A stretch of DNA of 51,885 nt, from positions 1 to 51,885 of the forward strand of contig CAJUKV010000026.1 of assembly GCA_910587305.1 (NCBI GenBank), in the 5' to 3' direction. The translations under genes were made by a program, and so were the position numbers. A model generated the notes under the pieces. The model saw nothing but the letters and a program-made list of their open reading frames with translations. It was not told the origin of the DNA and did not search any database. Shown here piece by piece: positions 33,665 to 42,136 of the stretch (position 1 is the stretch's first letter; the number at the start of each line of letters is the position of its first letter). The DNA is from an uncultured Lachnospiraceae bacterium. GTDB taxonomy: Bacteria; Bacillota; Clostridia; Lachnospirales; Lachnospiraceae.

Positions 33665-35910
33665 TGAAAATCCGTTGCGTTGTGGAGAGGATTACGTATC
33701 AAAACCCTGAAAACGGATACACGGTACTGAAAACCCGCGTGAAGGGGTACGAGGATTTGGTCACGGTTGTGGGAAATCTCCTGGAAGTGAATGTGGGCTC
33801 CGTCCTTTTAATGGAGGGAAACTGGAAGGTCGATACAAAGTATGGCAGACAGTTTTGTGCGGTAAGTTTTGAGGAAACCCTGCCCGCAACCGTTTACGGA
33901 ATGGAAAAATACTTAGGGAGCGGCCTTATTAAAGGGGTGGGCCCTAAGTTTGCCAAAAGGATTGTGCAGAAATTTGGCACCGACACTTTTGCGGTGATTG
34001 AGGATAACATCGCTCTCTTAATCGAAGTGCCGGGAATCGGAAACAAGCGGATTCAAATGATTGCGGCAAGCTGGGAGCGGCAGAAGGAAGTAAAAAACAT
34101 CATGCTTTTTTTGCAGGAGCACGGAGTCAGCACGGCTTTCGCCGCCAAAATATACAGGCAGTACGGAAACGAGAGTATTAACCGGGTGAAGGAAAATCCC
34201 TATAAGCTGGCGGACGATATCTGGGGAATCGGCTTTAAGACGGCGGACACCATTGCCGAAAAGCTGGGCTTTTCCAAAGAATCCTTTGTGCGGCTGCGAA
34301 GCGGCATCATGTATACCTTAAGCGAGCTGGCGGACGAAGGGCACGTTTACGCCACAAAAGATCAGCTGATTCAGGAAGCCGCCAGATTATTGGAGGCGGA
34401 GGATTCTTTCGTGGTCATGACACTGGATCAGATGATAAAGGATAAGGATGTGATACGGGAGATAAAAGAAGGGCCGGTAAAGGAGGAACAGGAAGGGCAG
34501 AGGGAAGAAGCCATTTATTTGCCGCCTTTTTACTTTGCGGAGATTGGCACGGCCGGTAAGCTGCTAAAGCTTATGGCTCAGCCTGCCGAGGATCGCCTTT
34601 GGGTTCAGCTTTCAAAAGCCAGAGCGGAAAGCGGGAATGAAAATTTGTCCGTGGACGTGTCAGGGATTGAGCGGCATCTGCACATGGAATATGACGAGAT
34701 TCAGGCAAACGCAATCCGGCAGGCGGCCTTTTCCAAGGTGATGGTGTTAACCGGAGGGCCGGGCACGGGAAAAACCACCACCACACAGGGCATCATAGCT
34801 GCTTTCCGCATGTACGGATTAAAAATACTTCTGGCGGCTCCCACAGGGCGGGCGGCCAAGCGCATGACGGAGGCCACCGGATTAGAGGCCAAAACCATCC
34901 ACCGACTGTTAGAGTGCAAGCCCCCGGAAGGATATCAGAAAAATGAAGAAAATCCCCTCGAGGGGGACGTGCTGATTGTGGACGAGTGCTCTATGATTGA
35001 CATTCTGCTCATGAACTCTCTTTTAAAGGCGGTTCCCGCCAACATGCGCCTTGTTCTCATTGGGGATATCGACCAGCTCCCCTCCGTGGGGGCGGGAAAT
35101 GTGCTCCGGGATATCATTGACGCCGGACGCTTTCCGGTGGTGCGGCTTAAGCGAATCTTCCGGCAGGCAAAGGAGAGCCGGATTATTTTAAACGCCCACA
35201 GAATGAATGAGGGCAGGATGCCGGACATTTCCAACGGCAAAAATACGGATTTCTTCTTTTTAGAGCGGGAACAGCCCGAGGACGCGGTCTCAGAAATTGT
35301 GTCGCTGGTAAAAAACAAACTGCCGGCCTATTATGGAACCCCTTCTTCCGCCATACAGGTGCTTACCCCGATGCAAAGAGGGGTGGTGGGAGCGACCAAT
35401 TTAAATCTGGTTTTACAGGAGGCTTTAAACCTGGAGAGCGACGGCCTTCGCCGCAGCGGTTTTGTGTTTAAACGAAACGACAAGGTGATGCAGATTAAGA
35501 ACAATTACGAGAAGGAAGTGTTCAACGGGGATATCGGCTTTGTGGAGTTGGTGGATATGCAGGAGAGGACGCTGACCGTAAACTTTGACAACCGCAGTAT
35601 AACCTACGAAGCCTCGGAGTTAGACGAGCTGCTTCACGCCTACGCCACTACCATCCACAAGGCTCAGGGGTCGGAGTACCCCATTGTGGTGATGCCGGTG
35701 CTGATGACGCACTTTTGTATGCTGCAGCGCAATCTCCTTTACACCGGCATCACCCGGGCGAAAAAGATATTGGTGATTGTAGGAACCAAAAAGGCGTTGG
35801 CCTACGGAGTCCACAATGTAACCGTCACCAGGAGAAACACCATGCTGAGAGAAAGGCTCGAAGGAAAGCTTGAAGGAGAGCTCGAAGGAAATGAACCTGA
35901 AAGGGATTGA
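33661..35910 (+). CDS. recD2: RecD2-type SF1B DNA helicase
   Basis: 5'-3' ATP-dependent DNA helicase of the RecD2 (RecD/TraA) type, 749 aa. N-terminal OB/helix-hairpin-helix region (VPGIGNKRIQMIA, DDIWGIGFKTADTIA), then Walker A GGPGTGKTTTTQG near residue 363, DEAD-like VDECSMID, and the C-terminal ATTIHKAQGSEYP. Such proteins act without RecBC in DNA repair. ATG at 33661 overlaps the stop of the HD gene (ATGATG); the second ATG, three bases on, is equally possible. The C-terminus is an acidic LEGKLEGELEG run. Confidence 0.95.
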   Translation: MMKIRCVVERITYQNPENGYTVLKTRVKGYEDLVTVVGNLLEVNVGSVLLMEGNWKVDTKYGRQFCAVSFEETLPATVYGMEKYLGSGLIKGVGPKFAKRIVQKFGTDTFAVIEDNIALLIEVPGIGNKRIQMIAASWERQKEVKNIMLFLQEHGVSTAFAAKIYRQYGNESINRVKENPYKLADDIWGIGFKTADTIAEKLGFSKESFVRLRSGIMYTLSELADEGHVYATKDQLIQEAARLLEAEDSFVVMTLDQMIKDKDVIREIKEGPVKEEQEGQREEAIYLPPFYFAEIGTAGKLLKLMAQPAEDRLWVQLSKARAESGNENLSVDVSGIERHLHMEYDEIQANAIRQAAFSKVMVLTGGPGTGKTTTTQGIIAAFRMYGLKILLAAPTGRAAKRMTEATGLEAKTIHRLLECKPPEGYQKNEENPLEGDVLIVDECSMIDILLMNSLLKAVPANMRLVLIGDIDQLPSVGAGNVLRDIIDAGRFPVVRLKRIFRQAKESRIILNAHRMNEGRMPDISNGKNTDFFFLEREQPEDAVSEIVSLVKNKLPAYYGTPSSAIQVLTPMQRGVVGATNLNLVLQEALNLESDGLRRSGFVFKRNDKVMQIKNNYEKEVFNGDIGFVELVDMQERTLTVNFDNRSITYEASELDELLHAYATTIHKAQGSEYPIVVMPVLMTHFCMLQRNLLYTGITRAKKILVIVGTKKALAYGVHNVTVTRRNTMLRERLEGKLEGELEGNEPERD

Positions 35911-35913
35911 GAC

Positions 35914-35942
35914 TTTACACGCAAATCTTTTGTTGTTATAAT
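35914..35942 (+). promoter_or_regulatory. Promoter of pyrE
   Basis: TTTACA (35914-35919), 17 bases, TATAAT (35937-35942) with a TG one base upstream of the -10. The leader is about 80 bases; I see no PyrR-type attenuator. Confidence 0.7.
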
Positions 35943-36027
35943 ACAGGTATCATACAAACAGGCGAAAGTACATCGGGAGCAGGCGATTGTATGCCGGGCG
36001 ATAAAGAAAGGAACGGAGGAGGCGCAA

Positions 36028-36702
36028 ATGGAAAGTTACAAAAGAGAGTTCATCGAATTTATGATAGACTGTCAGGTACTTAAATTTGGCGAATTTACCT
36101 TAAAGAGCGGAAGAAAATCCCCCTTTTTTATGAATGCGGGCGGATATGTGACCGGGGCGCAGCTTGAGCGGCTTGGAGAGTACTATGCAAGAGCAATCCA
36201 TGATTGCTACGGGCTTGACTTTGATGTACTGTTTGGCCCCGCCTATAAGGGCATTCCCTTAAGCGTGGCGACTACCATGGCAATCAGCAGACTGTACGGA
36301 AAAGAAGTAAGGTACTGTTCAAATCGAAAGGAAGTAAAAGATCACGGGGATACCGGCATCTTACTTGGCAGCAAGTTAAAAGACGGGGACAGGGTAGTCA
36401 TCATTGAGGATGTGACCACATCGGGGAAATCCATTGAAGAAACCTATCCCATTATCAAAGCCCAGGCCGATGTGGAGATTAAAGGGCTTATGGTTTCCTT
36501 AAACCGCATGGAAAAGGGACAGAGCGATAAGAGCGCACTCTTTGAGATTAAGGAAAAGTACGGTTTCGACGCCAATGCGATTGTCAATATGCAGGAGGTT
36601 ATAGAGTATCTTTACAATAAGCCTTTTAAGGGACAGATTTACATTGACGATAAGATAAAAGAAGCGATTGACGCATACTATGAGCAGTATGGCGCAAGAT
36701 AA
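36028..36702 (+). CDS. pyrE: Orotate phosphoribosyltransferase
   Basis: Joins orotate to PRPP to form OMP, the fifth step of pyrimidine synthesis. 224 aa. The PRPP-binding motif VVIIEDVTTSGKSI is at about residues 128-141; FGPAYKGIPLS and HGDTGILLGS are family words. GGAGG lies seven bases before ATG 36028. No other pyr gene is in the window. Confidence 0.96.
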   Translation: MESYKREFIEFMIDCQVLKFGEFTLKSGRKSPFFMNAGGYVTGAQLERLGEYYARAIHDCYGLDFDVLFGPAYKGIPLSVATTMAISRLYGKEVRYCSNRKEVKDHGDTGILLGSKLKDGDRVVIIEDVTTSGKSIEETYPIIKAQADVEIKGLMVSLNRMEKGQSDKSALFEIKEKYGFDANAIVNMQEVIEYLYNKPFKGQIYIDDKIKEAIDAYYEQYGAR

Positions 36703-36736
36703 ATGAAAGACCTTTCGGCAGGAATGGAGGATTGAT

Positions 36737-36889
36737 ATGGAAGAAAAGGTATATAAGACCATGAATGGAGCCGGTGCAATGTGCATCGCGGTAGGCGTGG
36801 TGATTTTGGTAACAGGAATCGTATGTGGAATATTGGCGATTATAGGCGGCTCAAAGCTGATTGCAAGTAAGTCAAAGATTTTATTTTAA
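36737..36889 (+). CDS. Small single-pass membrane protein (50 aa)
   Basis: A 50-codon frame with ATG at 36737 and GGAGG seven bases before it. The product has a charged N-terminus (MEEKVYKTMNG), one hydrophobic helix (about residues 15-38) and a basic end (KLIASKSKILF). It starts 34 bases after pyrE and precedes a three-helix membrane protein, so it is likely expressed with pyrE. Function unknown; real rather than random because of the good ribosome site and the membrane-helix composition. Confidence 0.75.
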   Translation: MEEKVYKTMNGAGAMCIAVGVVILVTGIVCGILAIIGGSKLIASKSKILF

Positions 36890-36890
36890 A

Positions 36891-36929
36891 AGAAAGGGCA
36901 TTTTTTCGCAGAGAGAATGCCCTCTTTCT
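36891..36929 (+). terminator. Hairpin after the 50-aa gene
   Basis: AGAAA-GGGCATT pairs with AATGCCC-TC-TTTCT. T-rich sequence is in the loop and right arm rather than after it, so it may only attenuate or protect the mRNA. Confidence 0.5.
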
Positions 36930-36952
36930 GATAATAGGAAAGAGATTTTATC

Positions 36953-37276
36953 ATGTTAAAGTCAAAGGGATTTATTTTTACAAACAAGGAGCACTCCAAA
37001 GCGGGAATTATGTCAACCATTTTGGGCGTCCTTGCAAGTCTGACGCTGGGGATTGCCGTTTACCAGTCTTATTTAAACGGCGGCGGAACCAACGAGCGGC
37101 ATACGGCGGCGGCGGTTTTGGCAGTGGTGTTTATGATTGTGGGAATGGGGCTGGGCGTCTGGTCCACCACGGAAAAGGAAAAATATAAATTGTTTACCGT
37201 GCTGGGGATTTTTGTTAATACCCTGGCATTTGGCATGTTAAGTTTAATTTTATATGCAGGAGCGTATGTAGAGTGA
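36953..37276 (+). CDS. Small three-helix membrane protein
   Basis: 107 aa with three hydrophobic segments (about residues 18-38, 53-72 and 81-102) separated by polar loops; the N-terminus is KSKGFIFTNKEHSKAG. It is of a type common in Lachnospiraceae with no known function. Its stop overlaps the start of the aminopeptidase gene, so they are coupled. The upstream ribosome site is weak (GGAAAGAG). Confidence 0.75.
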   Translation: MLKSKGFIFTNKEHSKAGIMSTILGVLASLTLGIAVYQSYLNGGGTNERHTAAAVLAVVFMIVGMGLGVWSTTEKEKYKLFTVLGIFVNTLAFGMLSLILYAGAYVE

Positions 37277-39336
37277 TGGTCAATGAAAGATTTTTGCTTG
37301 CAGGAGAGCGGATTGGGGAAATAGGGAAAGAAAATATTTTACAGCCAAAGTATCAGGCGTATTTTGTAAAGACGGCCCGGTTTTTGGAGCAGCTTTGCGA
37401 AAACTGGGTTTTTGTGGAGGAAGGAAAACTTAAGCAGAGTCCTTTAGAAGAACTGAAAAAAAGGAACAAAGCGCTTTACGAGGACATCTTACCGGAAAAT
37501 TACGGAAACAGTTACGGCAACCCGGCATACGCCGCCGGGATATTCGGCCGGGAATATGGAAGCATTCTTTCCTTTATCTATGCGGAAATGCGAAGCCTGA
37601 TTCCCTACGTATTTGAGCAGAGGATGGAAAATGTGGTAAGGGGCATGGAGCTGTTTCTTGAGGTATACGGCTCTTTTTGCTGCGCCATGGAAGAAAGCGG
37701 GGGACTGCCGGAGTACGAGGCGCTTAAGGAGATTGCTTACTGGTATGTCAGCGATTACACCAGACAGGCAACGGAGGAAAAGCTGAAAGATATGCTGGAT
37801 GCGGAGTCGGACTTTGCCCTGCGCATCATAGAGGGGGACTTATCGAACGAAAGGTATCTCTACTATTTCGGAGAATACGTTACGGAGGGAGAAATCCAAA
37901 CCTTCCGGCATTTAAAATCCCTTCCTGAAGAAACCTTACAAAAAATGGCGGACACCTACACGGAAGGGTATCGGATAGGCTTCCTGATTGGAAACAAGGA
38001 TATCACCAAAAAGAAAACGGTCAACATCCGCTACTGTCTGGGATTTGAGCCTATGATAAAAAAGGCGGTGGAAAATTTTAAGAAAATGGGCCTTGCCTCC
38101 ACCATATACCGCGCCTACAATGGTATTTTGCAGGGAAAAAGCATGAACCGGAACGGTTACTACGGCGCAATTCCAAACAAGCAGTTTGACTTTGACCACA
38201 AGGAGGACCAGGGACTTGTGCTGGATAAAAAGCTGGTTCAGGTGCGGCTTGAGGCCATGAAGGAAGGTTTTGAAATCTACAAAGAAAAGGCGGCGGTGTT
38301 CGGCGGCCCGGCGGTGGTGGAAACCTTCGGAGAAACCCCTCCCGACCTGAAAGAAAAGCCGGAAGCCCTGCATTTATCGGAGGCCCAGCAAAAACTGACA
38401 GTGGAGTACATGTCCGCCGCAGGCCAGATTCAGAACCAATATATTAAGGGGGAGGAGAGAAGCTTCACCATCATAGCCTTCCCGGTACCGGAAATCGGAG
38501 AAAACTTTGCGGAAATCTTTGACGAGGTAATCAGAATCAACACCCTTGACTATCAGCTTTACCAACGGATGCAGCAAACCATCATCGACACCCTGGACAA
38601 AGGAAAATACGTGCTGGTCAAAGGAATGAGAGGAAATAAGACCAACTTAAAGGTAATGCTGCACCACCTTGAAAATCCGGAAAAACAGACCAACTTTGAA
38701 AACTGTGTGGCGGACGTAAACATCCCCGTAGGCGAGGTCTTCACATCACCCTTACTTGCCGGCACGGAAGGAGTATTGCACGTAAGCCGCGTATACTTAA
38801 ACGGACTGGAATACAAAAACATCGCCGTGACCTTAAAGGACGGCATGGTAGAAGACTACACCTGCGAAAACTTCGATTCCCCGGAAGAAAACCGCAAATA
38901 CGTAAAAGACAATGTACTCTACCACCACGACACCCTGCCCCTTGGTGAATTTGCAATCGGCACCAACACAACCGCCTTTGCGGTTGCCAGAAAATACAAA
39001 ATGGAGGAGAAGCTTCCTATATTAATAGCGGAAAAAACAGGTCCCCATTTTGCCTTAGGCGACACCTGTTATTCCCACGCCGAGGACGTAGCGGTCTACA
39101 ACCCCGACGGCAAAGAAATCATCGCCAGAGATAACGAATGTTCTTCCATAAGAAAAGAAGACCCGGCCAAAGCCTACTACAACTGCCACACCGACATCAC
39201 CATCCCCTACGACGAACTGGGAGAAGTCAGCGTGGTAACACACGAGGATGAAGTCATCCCCATCATAGAAGAAGGAAGATTCACCCTATCCGGATGTGAA
39301 GAACTCAATATCCCCTTGGAGAATCTCCAAATTTAA
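37276..39336 (+). CDS. M29-type aminopeptidase with long N-terminal extension
   Basis: 686-aa predicted metallo-aminopeptidase. The C-terminal half resembles family M29 (AmpS/PepS): MRGNKTNLKVML, GEVFTSPLLAGTEGVLHVS, LGEFAIGTNTTAFAVARKY, AEKTGPHFALGDTCYSHAED and CHTDITIPYDELG, giving the expected Glu/His/Asp ligands. M29 enzymes are about 410 residues; here about 280 extra residues precede the domain and have no recognised fold. GTG 37273 is possible; ATG 37276 sits in a TGATG stop-start overlap. Confidence 0.85.
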   Translation: MVNERFLLAGERIGEIGKENILQPKYQAYFVKTARFLEQLCENWVFVEEGKLKQSPLEELKKRNKALYEDILPENYGNSYGNPAYAAGIFGREYGSILSFIYAEMRSLIPYVFEQRMENVVRGMELFLEVYGSFCCAMEESGGLPEYEALKEIAYWYVSDYTRQATEEKLKDMLDAESDFALRIIEGDLSNERYLYYFGEYVTEGEIQTFRHLKSLPEETLQKMADTYTEGYRIGFLIGNKDITKKKTVNIRYCLGFEPMIKKAVENFKKMGLASTIYRAYNGILQGKSMNRNGYYGAIPNKQFDFDHKEDQGLVLDKKLVQVRLEAMKEGFEIYKEKAAVFGGPAVVETFGETPPDLKEKPEALHLSEAQQKLTVEYMSAAGQIQNQYIKGEERSFTIIAFPVPEIGENFAEIFDEVIRINTLDYQLYQRMQQTIIDTLDKGKYVLVKGMRGNKTNLKVMLHHLENPEKQTNFENCVADVNIPVGEVFTSPLLAGTEGVLHVSRVYLNGLEYKNIAVTLKDGMVEDYTCENFDSPEENRKYVKDNVLYHHDTLPLGEFAIGTNTTAFAVARKYKMEEKLPILIAEKTGPHFALGDTCYSHAEDVAVYNPDGKEIIARDNECSSIRKEDPAKAYYNCHTDITIPYDELGEVSVVTHEDEVIPIIEEGRFTLSGCEELNIPLENLQI

Positions 39337-39468
39337 CGTATAAAAGAACTTAAAATCATTTTTATGCAGGAGAATCACAAAGCAGCTCACCGCAAGCAGA
39401 AAAAAGCGCGTAAGTTAAAAAATAAAACTTGAAATGATTTACTTTTGAGGGTAGCCAAAGAGTAGCCA

Positions 39469-39597
39469 GGAGCGAACAGAAATTCAACGAGGAACCCTTA
39501 TAAAAACGCCAGCGCTTGGTGAGGTTCTTTCGAACCTAGCGTCTGCTGCGTTTTTATAGAGCGAAAGCGCGGTGACGACTGAATTTCTGTTCGCTCC
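39469..39597 (+). repeat. 129-base nested palindrome (MITE-like)
   Basis: An 18-base outer arm (39469-39486) pairs exactly with 39580-39597. Inside, TATAAAAACGC (39499-39509) pairs exactly with GCGTTTTTATA (39548-39558), and AGGTTC (39522-39527) pairs with GAACCT (39532-39537) around TTTC. The 398-base gap between the aminopeptidase and purE holds this element, the purE promoter and nothing else supported. Confidence 0.85.
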
Positions 39598-39663
39598 GGG
39601 CGGACTCCAGCCACCTTTCCCCCACACAAATTACAAGGTCTTATATTTTGTGGAAGAATATGG

Positions 39664-39693
39664 TTGCACAAGCCAAGGCATTTATAGTATGAT
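39664..39693 (+). promoter_or_regulatory. Promoter of purE
   Basis: TTGCAC (39664-39669), 18 bases, TATGAT (39688-39693). The leader of about 35 bases has AGGAGG before ATG 39735. No purine riboswitch is recognisable here. Confidence 0.5.
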
Positions 39694-39734
39694 GTTATAG
39701 AATAAAAGGCACAAAAAAACAGGAGGTACTTGTT

Positions 39735-40238
39735 ATGGCACAAGTAGGAATTGTAATGGGAAGCGATTCGGATATGCCGGTTATGCGAAAGGCAGCCGAC
39801 GTCCTCACGGAACTTGGCATTTCCTTTGAAATGAGAATTATCTCCGCACACAGGGAACCGGACGTTTTTTTCGAATATGCAAAGAGTGCGGAGGAAAAGG
39901 GGTTTAAGGTGATCATAGCAGGAGCGGGCATGGCCGCGCACCTGCCCGGTATGTGCGCGGCAATTTTTCCCATGCCCGTAATAGGAATCCCCATGCACAC
40001 CACATCGCTAGGAGGGAGAGATTCCCTGTATTCGATTGTCCAGATGCCCTCAGGAATACCGGTGGCTACCGTTGCCATTAATGGCGGAGCAAACGCCGGT
40101 CTTTTGGCAGCGAAAATACTTGCGGTTTCCGACAAAGAATTATTAGATAGATTGAAAGCCTACGGCCGGAACTTGAAGGAAAGCGTTCAAAAGAAGGATG
40201 AAAGGCTGCAGCAGACAGGTTACGAAAATTATGCGTAG
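39735..40238 (+). CDS. purE: N5-carboxyaminoimidazole ribonucleotide mutase
   Basis: Class I PurE, which converts N5-CAIR to CAIR in purine synthesis. 167 aa. VGIVMGSDSDMPVM, ISAHREPD, AGAGMAAHLPGMCA and MPSGIPVATVAINGG are diagnostic. AGGAGG eight bases before the ATG. It is followed by purM after an unusually long structured gap; purK is not present in the window. Confidence 0.97.
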   Translation: MAQVGIVMGSDSDMPVMRKAADVLTELGISFEMRIISAHREPDVFFEYAKSAEEKGFKVIIAGAGMAAHLPGMCAAIFPMPVIGIPMHTTSLGGRDSLYSIVQMPSGIPVATVAINGGANAGLLAAKILAVSDKELLDRLKAYGRNLKESVQKKDERLQQTGYENYA

Positions 40239-40325
40239 CCTGAAACGAAAGGGACTGAAACAAGCTTTACCGCTAATATACGGGAGACAGTAAGCCGGTA
40301 TGGCAGTCATGATGTATGACAGGCA

Positions 40326-40470
40326 GGAGGTGTAAGGTTGAATTAAATTGCCTGATAGCAATTTACGCAACCAAGAATTTGTGCCGAAGCGTCACAAATT
40401 CCAGGATGGCAGAGCGAAATCTGACATTTGGATCGCCTCCTCAGCGTAAAACGCTTTGGGATGGAGGAAA
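40326..40470 (+). ncRNA. Structured leader between purE and purM (candidate cis-regulatory RNA)
   Basis: Consecutive hairpins: GGTTG plus AAATTGC (40336-40351) with GCAATTT plus CAACC (40358-40372); GAATTTGTG (40375-40383) with CACAAATTC (40393-40401); GCGAAAT (40414-40420) with ATTT and CGC (40426-40436); AGCGT/ACGCT (40443-40455). CCTCC (40436-40440) can pair with the purM ribosome site GGAGG (40463-40467) or with an upstream GGAGG (40326-40330). It matches no riboswitch class I know. Confidence 0.5.
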
Positions 40471-40472
40471 AA

Positions 40473-41498
40473 ATGGATTATAAGAAGGCCGGAGTGGATA
40501 TTGAAGCAGGCTATCGCAGTGTGGAATTGATGAAAGAATATGTGAAGGAAACCACAAGGGCTGAGGTGCTGGGAGGCCTTGGCGGCTTCTCAGGAGCCTT
40601 TTCCCTTTCGGCAATTAAAAATATGGAAAAGCCGGCCCTGGTTTCCGGTACGGACGGTGTTGGAACCAAATTAAAGCTGGCATTTCTTATGGATAAACAT
40701 GACACGGTGGGAATTGACTGCGTTGCCATGTGTGTGAACGATATTGCATGTGCGGGCGGCGAACCGCTGTTTTTTCTGGACTATATTGCATGCGGCAAAA
40801 ATTATCCCGAAAAGATAGCGGAAATTGTAAAAGGAGTTGCAAAAGGATGTAAAATGGCAGGCGCGGCGCTGATTGGCGGCGAGACGGCGGAGCATCCGGG
40901 ACTTATGCCTGAGGAAGAATATGACCTTGCAGGTTTTGCCGTGGGATTGGTGGATGAAAAGGACCTGATTACGGGAGAAAATATTCGTCCTGGGGATGTA
41001 CTTGTGGGGATTGCATCCTCCGGTGTACACAGCAACGGTTTTTCTCTGATCAGACAGGTCTTTGAGATGACCAGGGAAAGCCTTGAGACTTATTATGAAG
41101 AGCTTAACATGACCTTAGGGGAAGCTCTTATTGCGCCTACCCAAATTTACGTGAGGGCTTTAAAGAGCGTGAAGGATGCGTCCATTACCATGAAAGGATG
41201 CAGTCATATTACCGGCGGCGGATTTTATGAAAATATTCCCAGAATGCTGCCTGAGGGGGCCCGGGCCTTCATAGAAAAAGGCAGCTATCCCATACCGGCC
41301 ATTTTTAACCTGTTGCAGAAGAAAGGCGGCATTGACGATCAGGTAATGTACAATACCTACAATATGGGACTTGGCATGGTGATTGCCCTTGCTCCTTCGG
41401 ATGTGGAGGGGGCGGTAAAAGCAATTGAGGCAGCAGGAGAGAGGGCCTATGTGGTGGGCAGAGTGAATGCCGGAGAAAAAGGAGTAACCATATGCTAA
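40473..41498 (+). CDS. purM: Phosphoribosylformylglycinamidine cyclo-ligase
   Basis: AIR synthetase, fifth step of purine synthesis. 341 aa. MDYKKAGVDIEAGYRSVEL, SGTDGVGTKLKLA, ALIGGETAEHPGLM and GIASSGVHSNGFSLIRQV are diagnostic. The frame is open from 40428, but ATG 40473 follows GGAGG by five bases. This ribosome site can be masked by CCTCC in the leader. Overlaps purN by seven bases. Confidence 0.96.
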   Translation: MDYKKAGVDIEAGYRSVELMKEYVKETTRAEVLGGLGGFSGAFSLSAIKNMEKPALVSGTDGVGTKLKLAFLMDKHDTVGIDCVAMCVNDIACAGGEPLFFLDYIACGKNYPEKIAEIVKGVAKGCKMAGAALIGGETAEHPGLMPEEEYDLAGFAVGLVDEKDLITGENIRPGDVLVGIASSGVHSNGFSLIRQVFEMTRESLETYYEELNMTLGEALIAPTQIYVRALKSVKDASITMKGCSHITGGGFYENIPRMLPEGARAFIEKGSYPIPAIFNLLQKKGGIDDQVMYNTYNMGLGMVIALAPSDVEGAVKAIEAAGERAYVVGRVNAGEKGVTIC

Positions 41499-42124
41499 AG
41501 GTGGTAGTATGTGTTTCAGGCGGGGGAACGAATCTCCAGGCTTTGATAGACGGAGTAAAGAATGGAAACATAAGAAATACGGAGATTACAGGTGTTATTA
41601 GTAACAATTCCTGCGCTTATGCATTAAAAAGAGCAGAGAATGCAGGAATTCCGTCTTTTTGCATTTCACCAAAAGATTATGAAAAACGAATTGACTTTCA
41701 TCAGGCATTGATTGATAAATTGGATGAACTTAAGCCAAATTTAATTGTTTTGGCCGGATTTCTTGTGATTTTGCCCCAAAAGCTGATTCAGCTCTATCGA
41801 AATCGTATTATTAATATACACCCCTCCCTTATTCCCTCTTTCTGTGGAACGGGGTATTATGGACTTAAGGTGCATGAGGCCGCCCTTGAAAGGGGCGTAA
41901 AGGTGACGGGCGCTACCGTACATTTTGTGGATGAAGGAACGGATACCGGCGAGATTATCATGCAAAAGGCAGTGGAAGTCCATAAAGGGGATACGCCGGA
42001 AAGCTTACAGCGCAGGGTGATGGAACAGGCGGAATGGGTGATACTCCCGAAAGCGGTGGATGCAATTGCTGTGGGGGAATTTGCGCTTGAAGGCACAGCG
42101 CCGCAAGCAGAGTTTGGTGTATGA
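41492..42124 (+). CDS. purN: Phosphoribosylglycinamide formyltransferase
   Basis: Transfers the formyl group of 10-formyl-THF to GAR. 210 aa. VCVSGGGTNLQALID at the N-terminus, NIHPSLIPSF with the catalytic Asn/His, and FVDEGTDTGEIIMQ with the Asp. AAAGGAG precedes ATG 41492, inside the purM end. Confidence 0.96.
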   Translation: MLKVVVCVSGGGTNLQALIDGVKNGNIRNTEITGVISNNSCAYALKRAENAGIPSFCISPKDYEKRIDFHQALIDKLDELKPNLIVLAGFLVILPQKLIQLYRNRIINIHPSLIPSFCGTGYYGLKVHEAALERGVKVTGATVHFVDEGTDTGEIIMQKAVEVHKGDTPESLQRRVMEQAEWVILPKAVDAIAVGEFALEGTAPQAEFGV

Positions 42125-42136
42125 GGAGGCGTGAAG

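Noticed and set aside
39665..39734. Purine riboswitch upstream of purE
   Set aside because: Leader is only about 35 bases after the promoter and lacks the conserved three-way junction.
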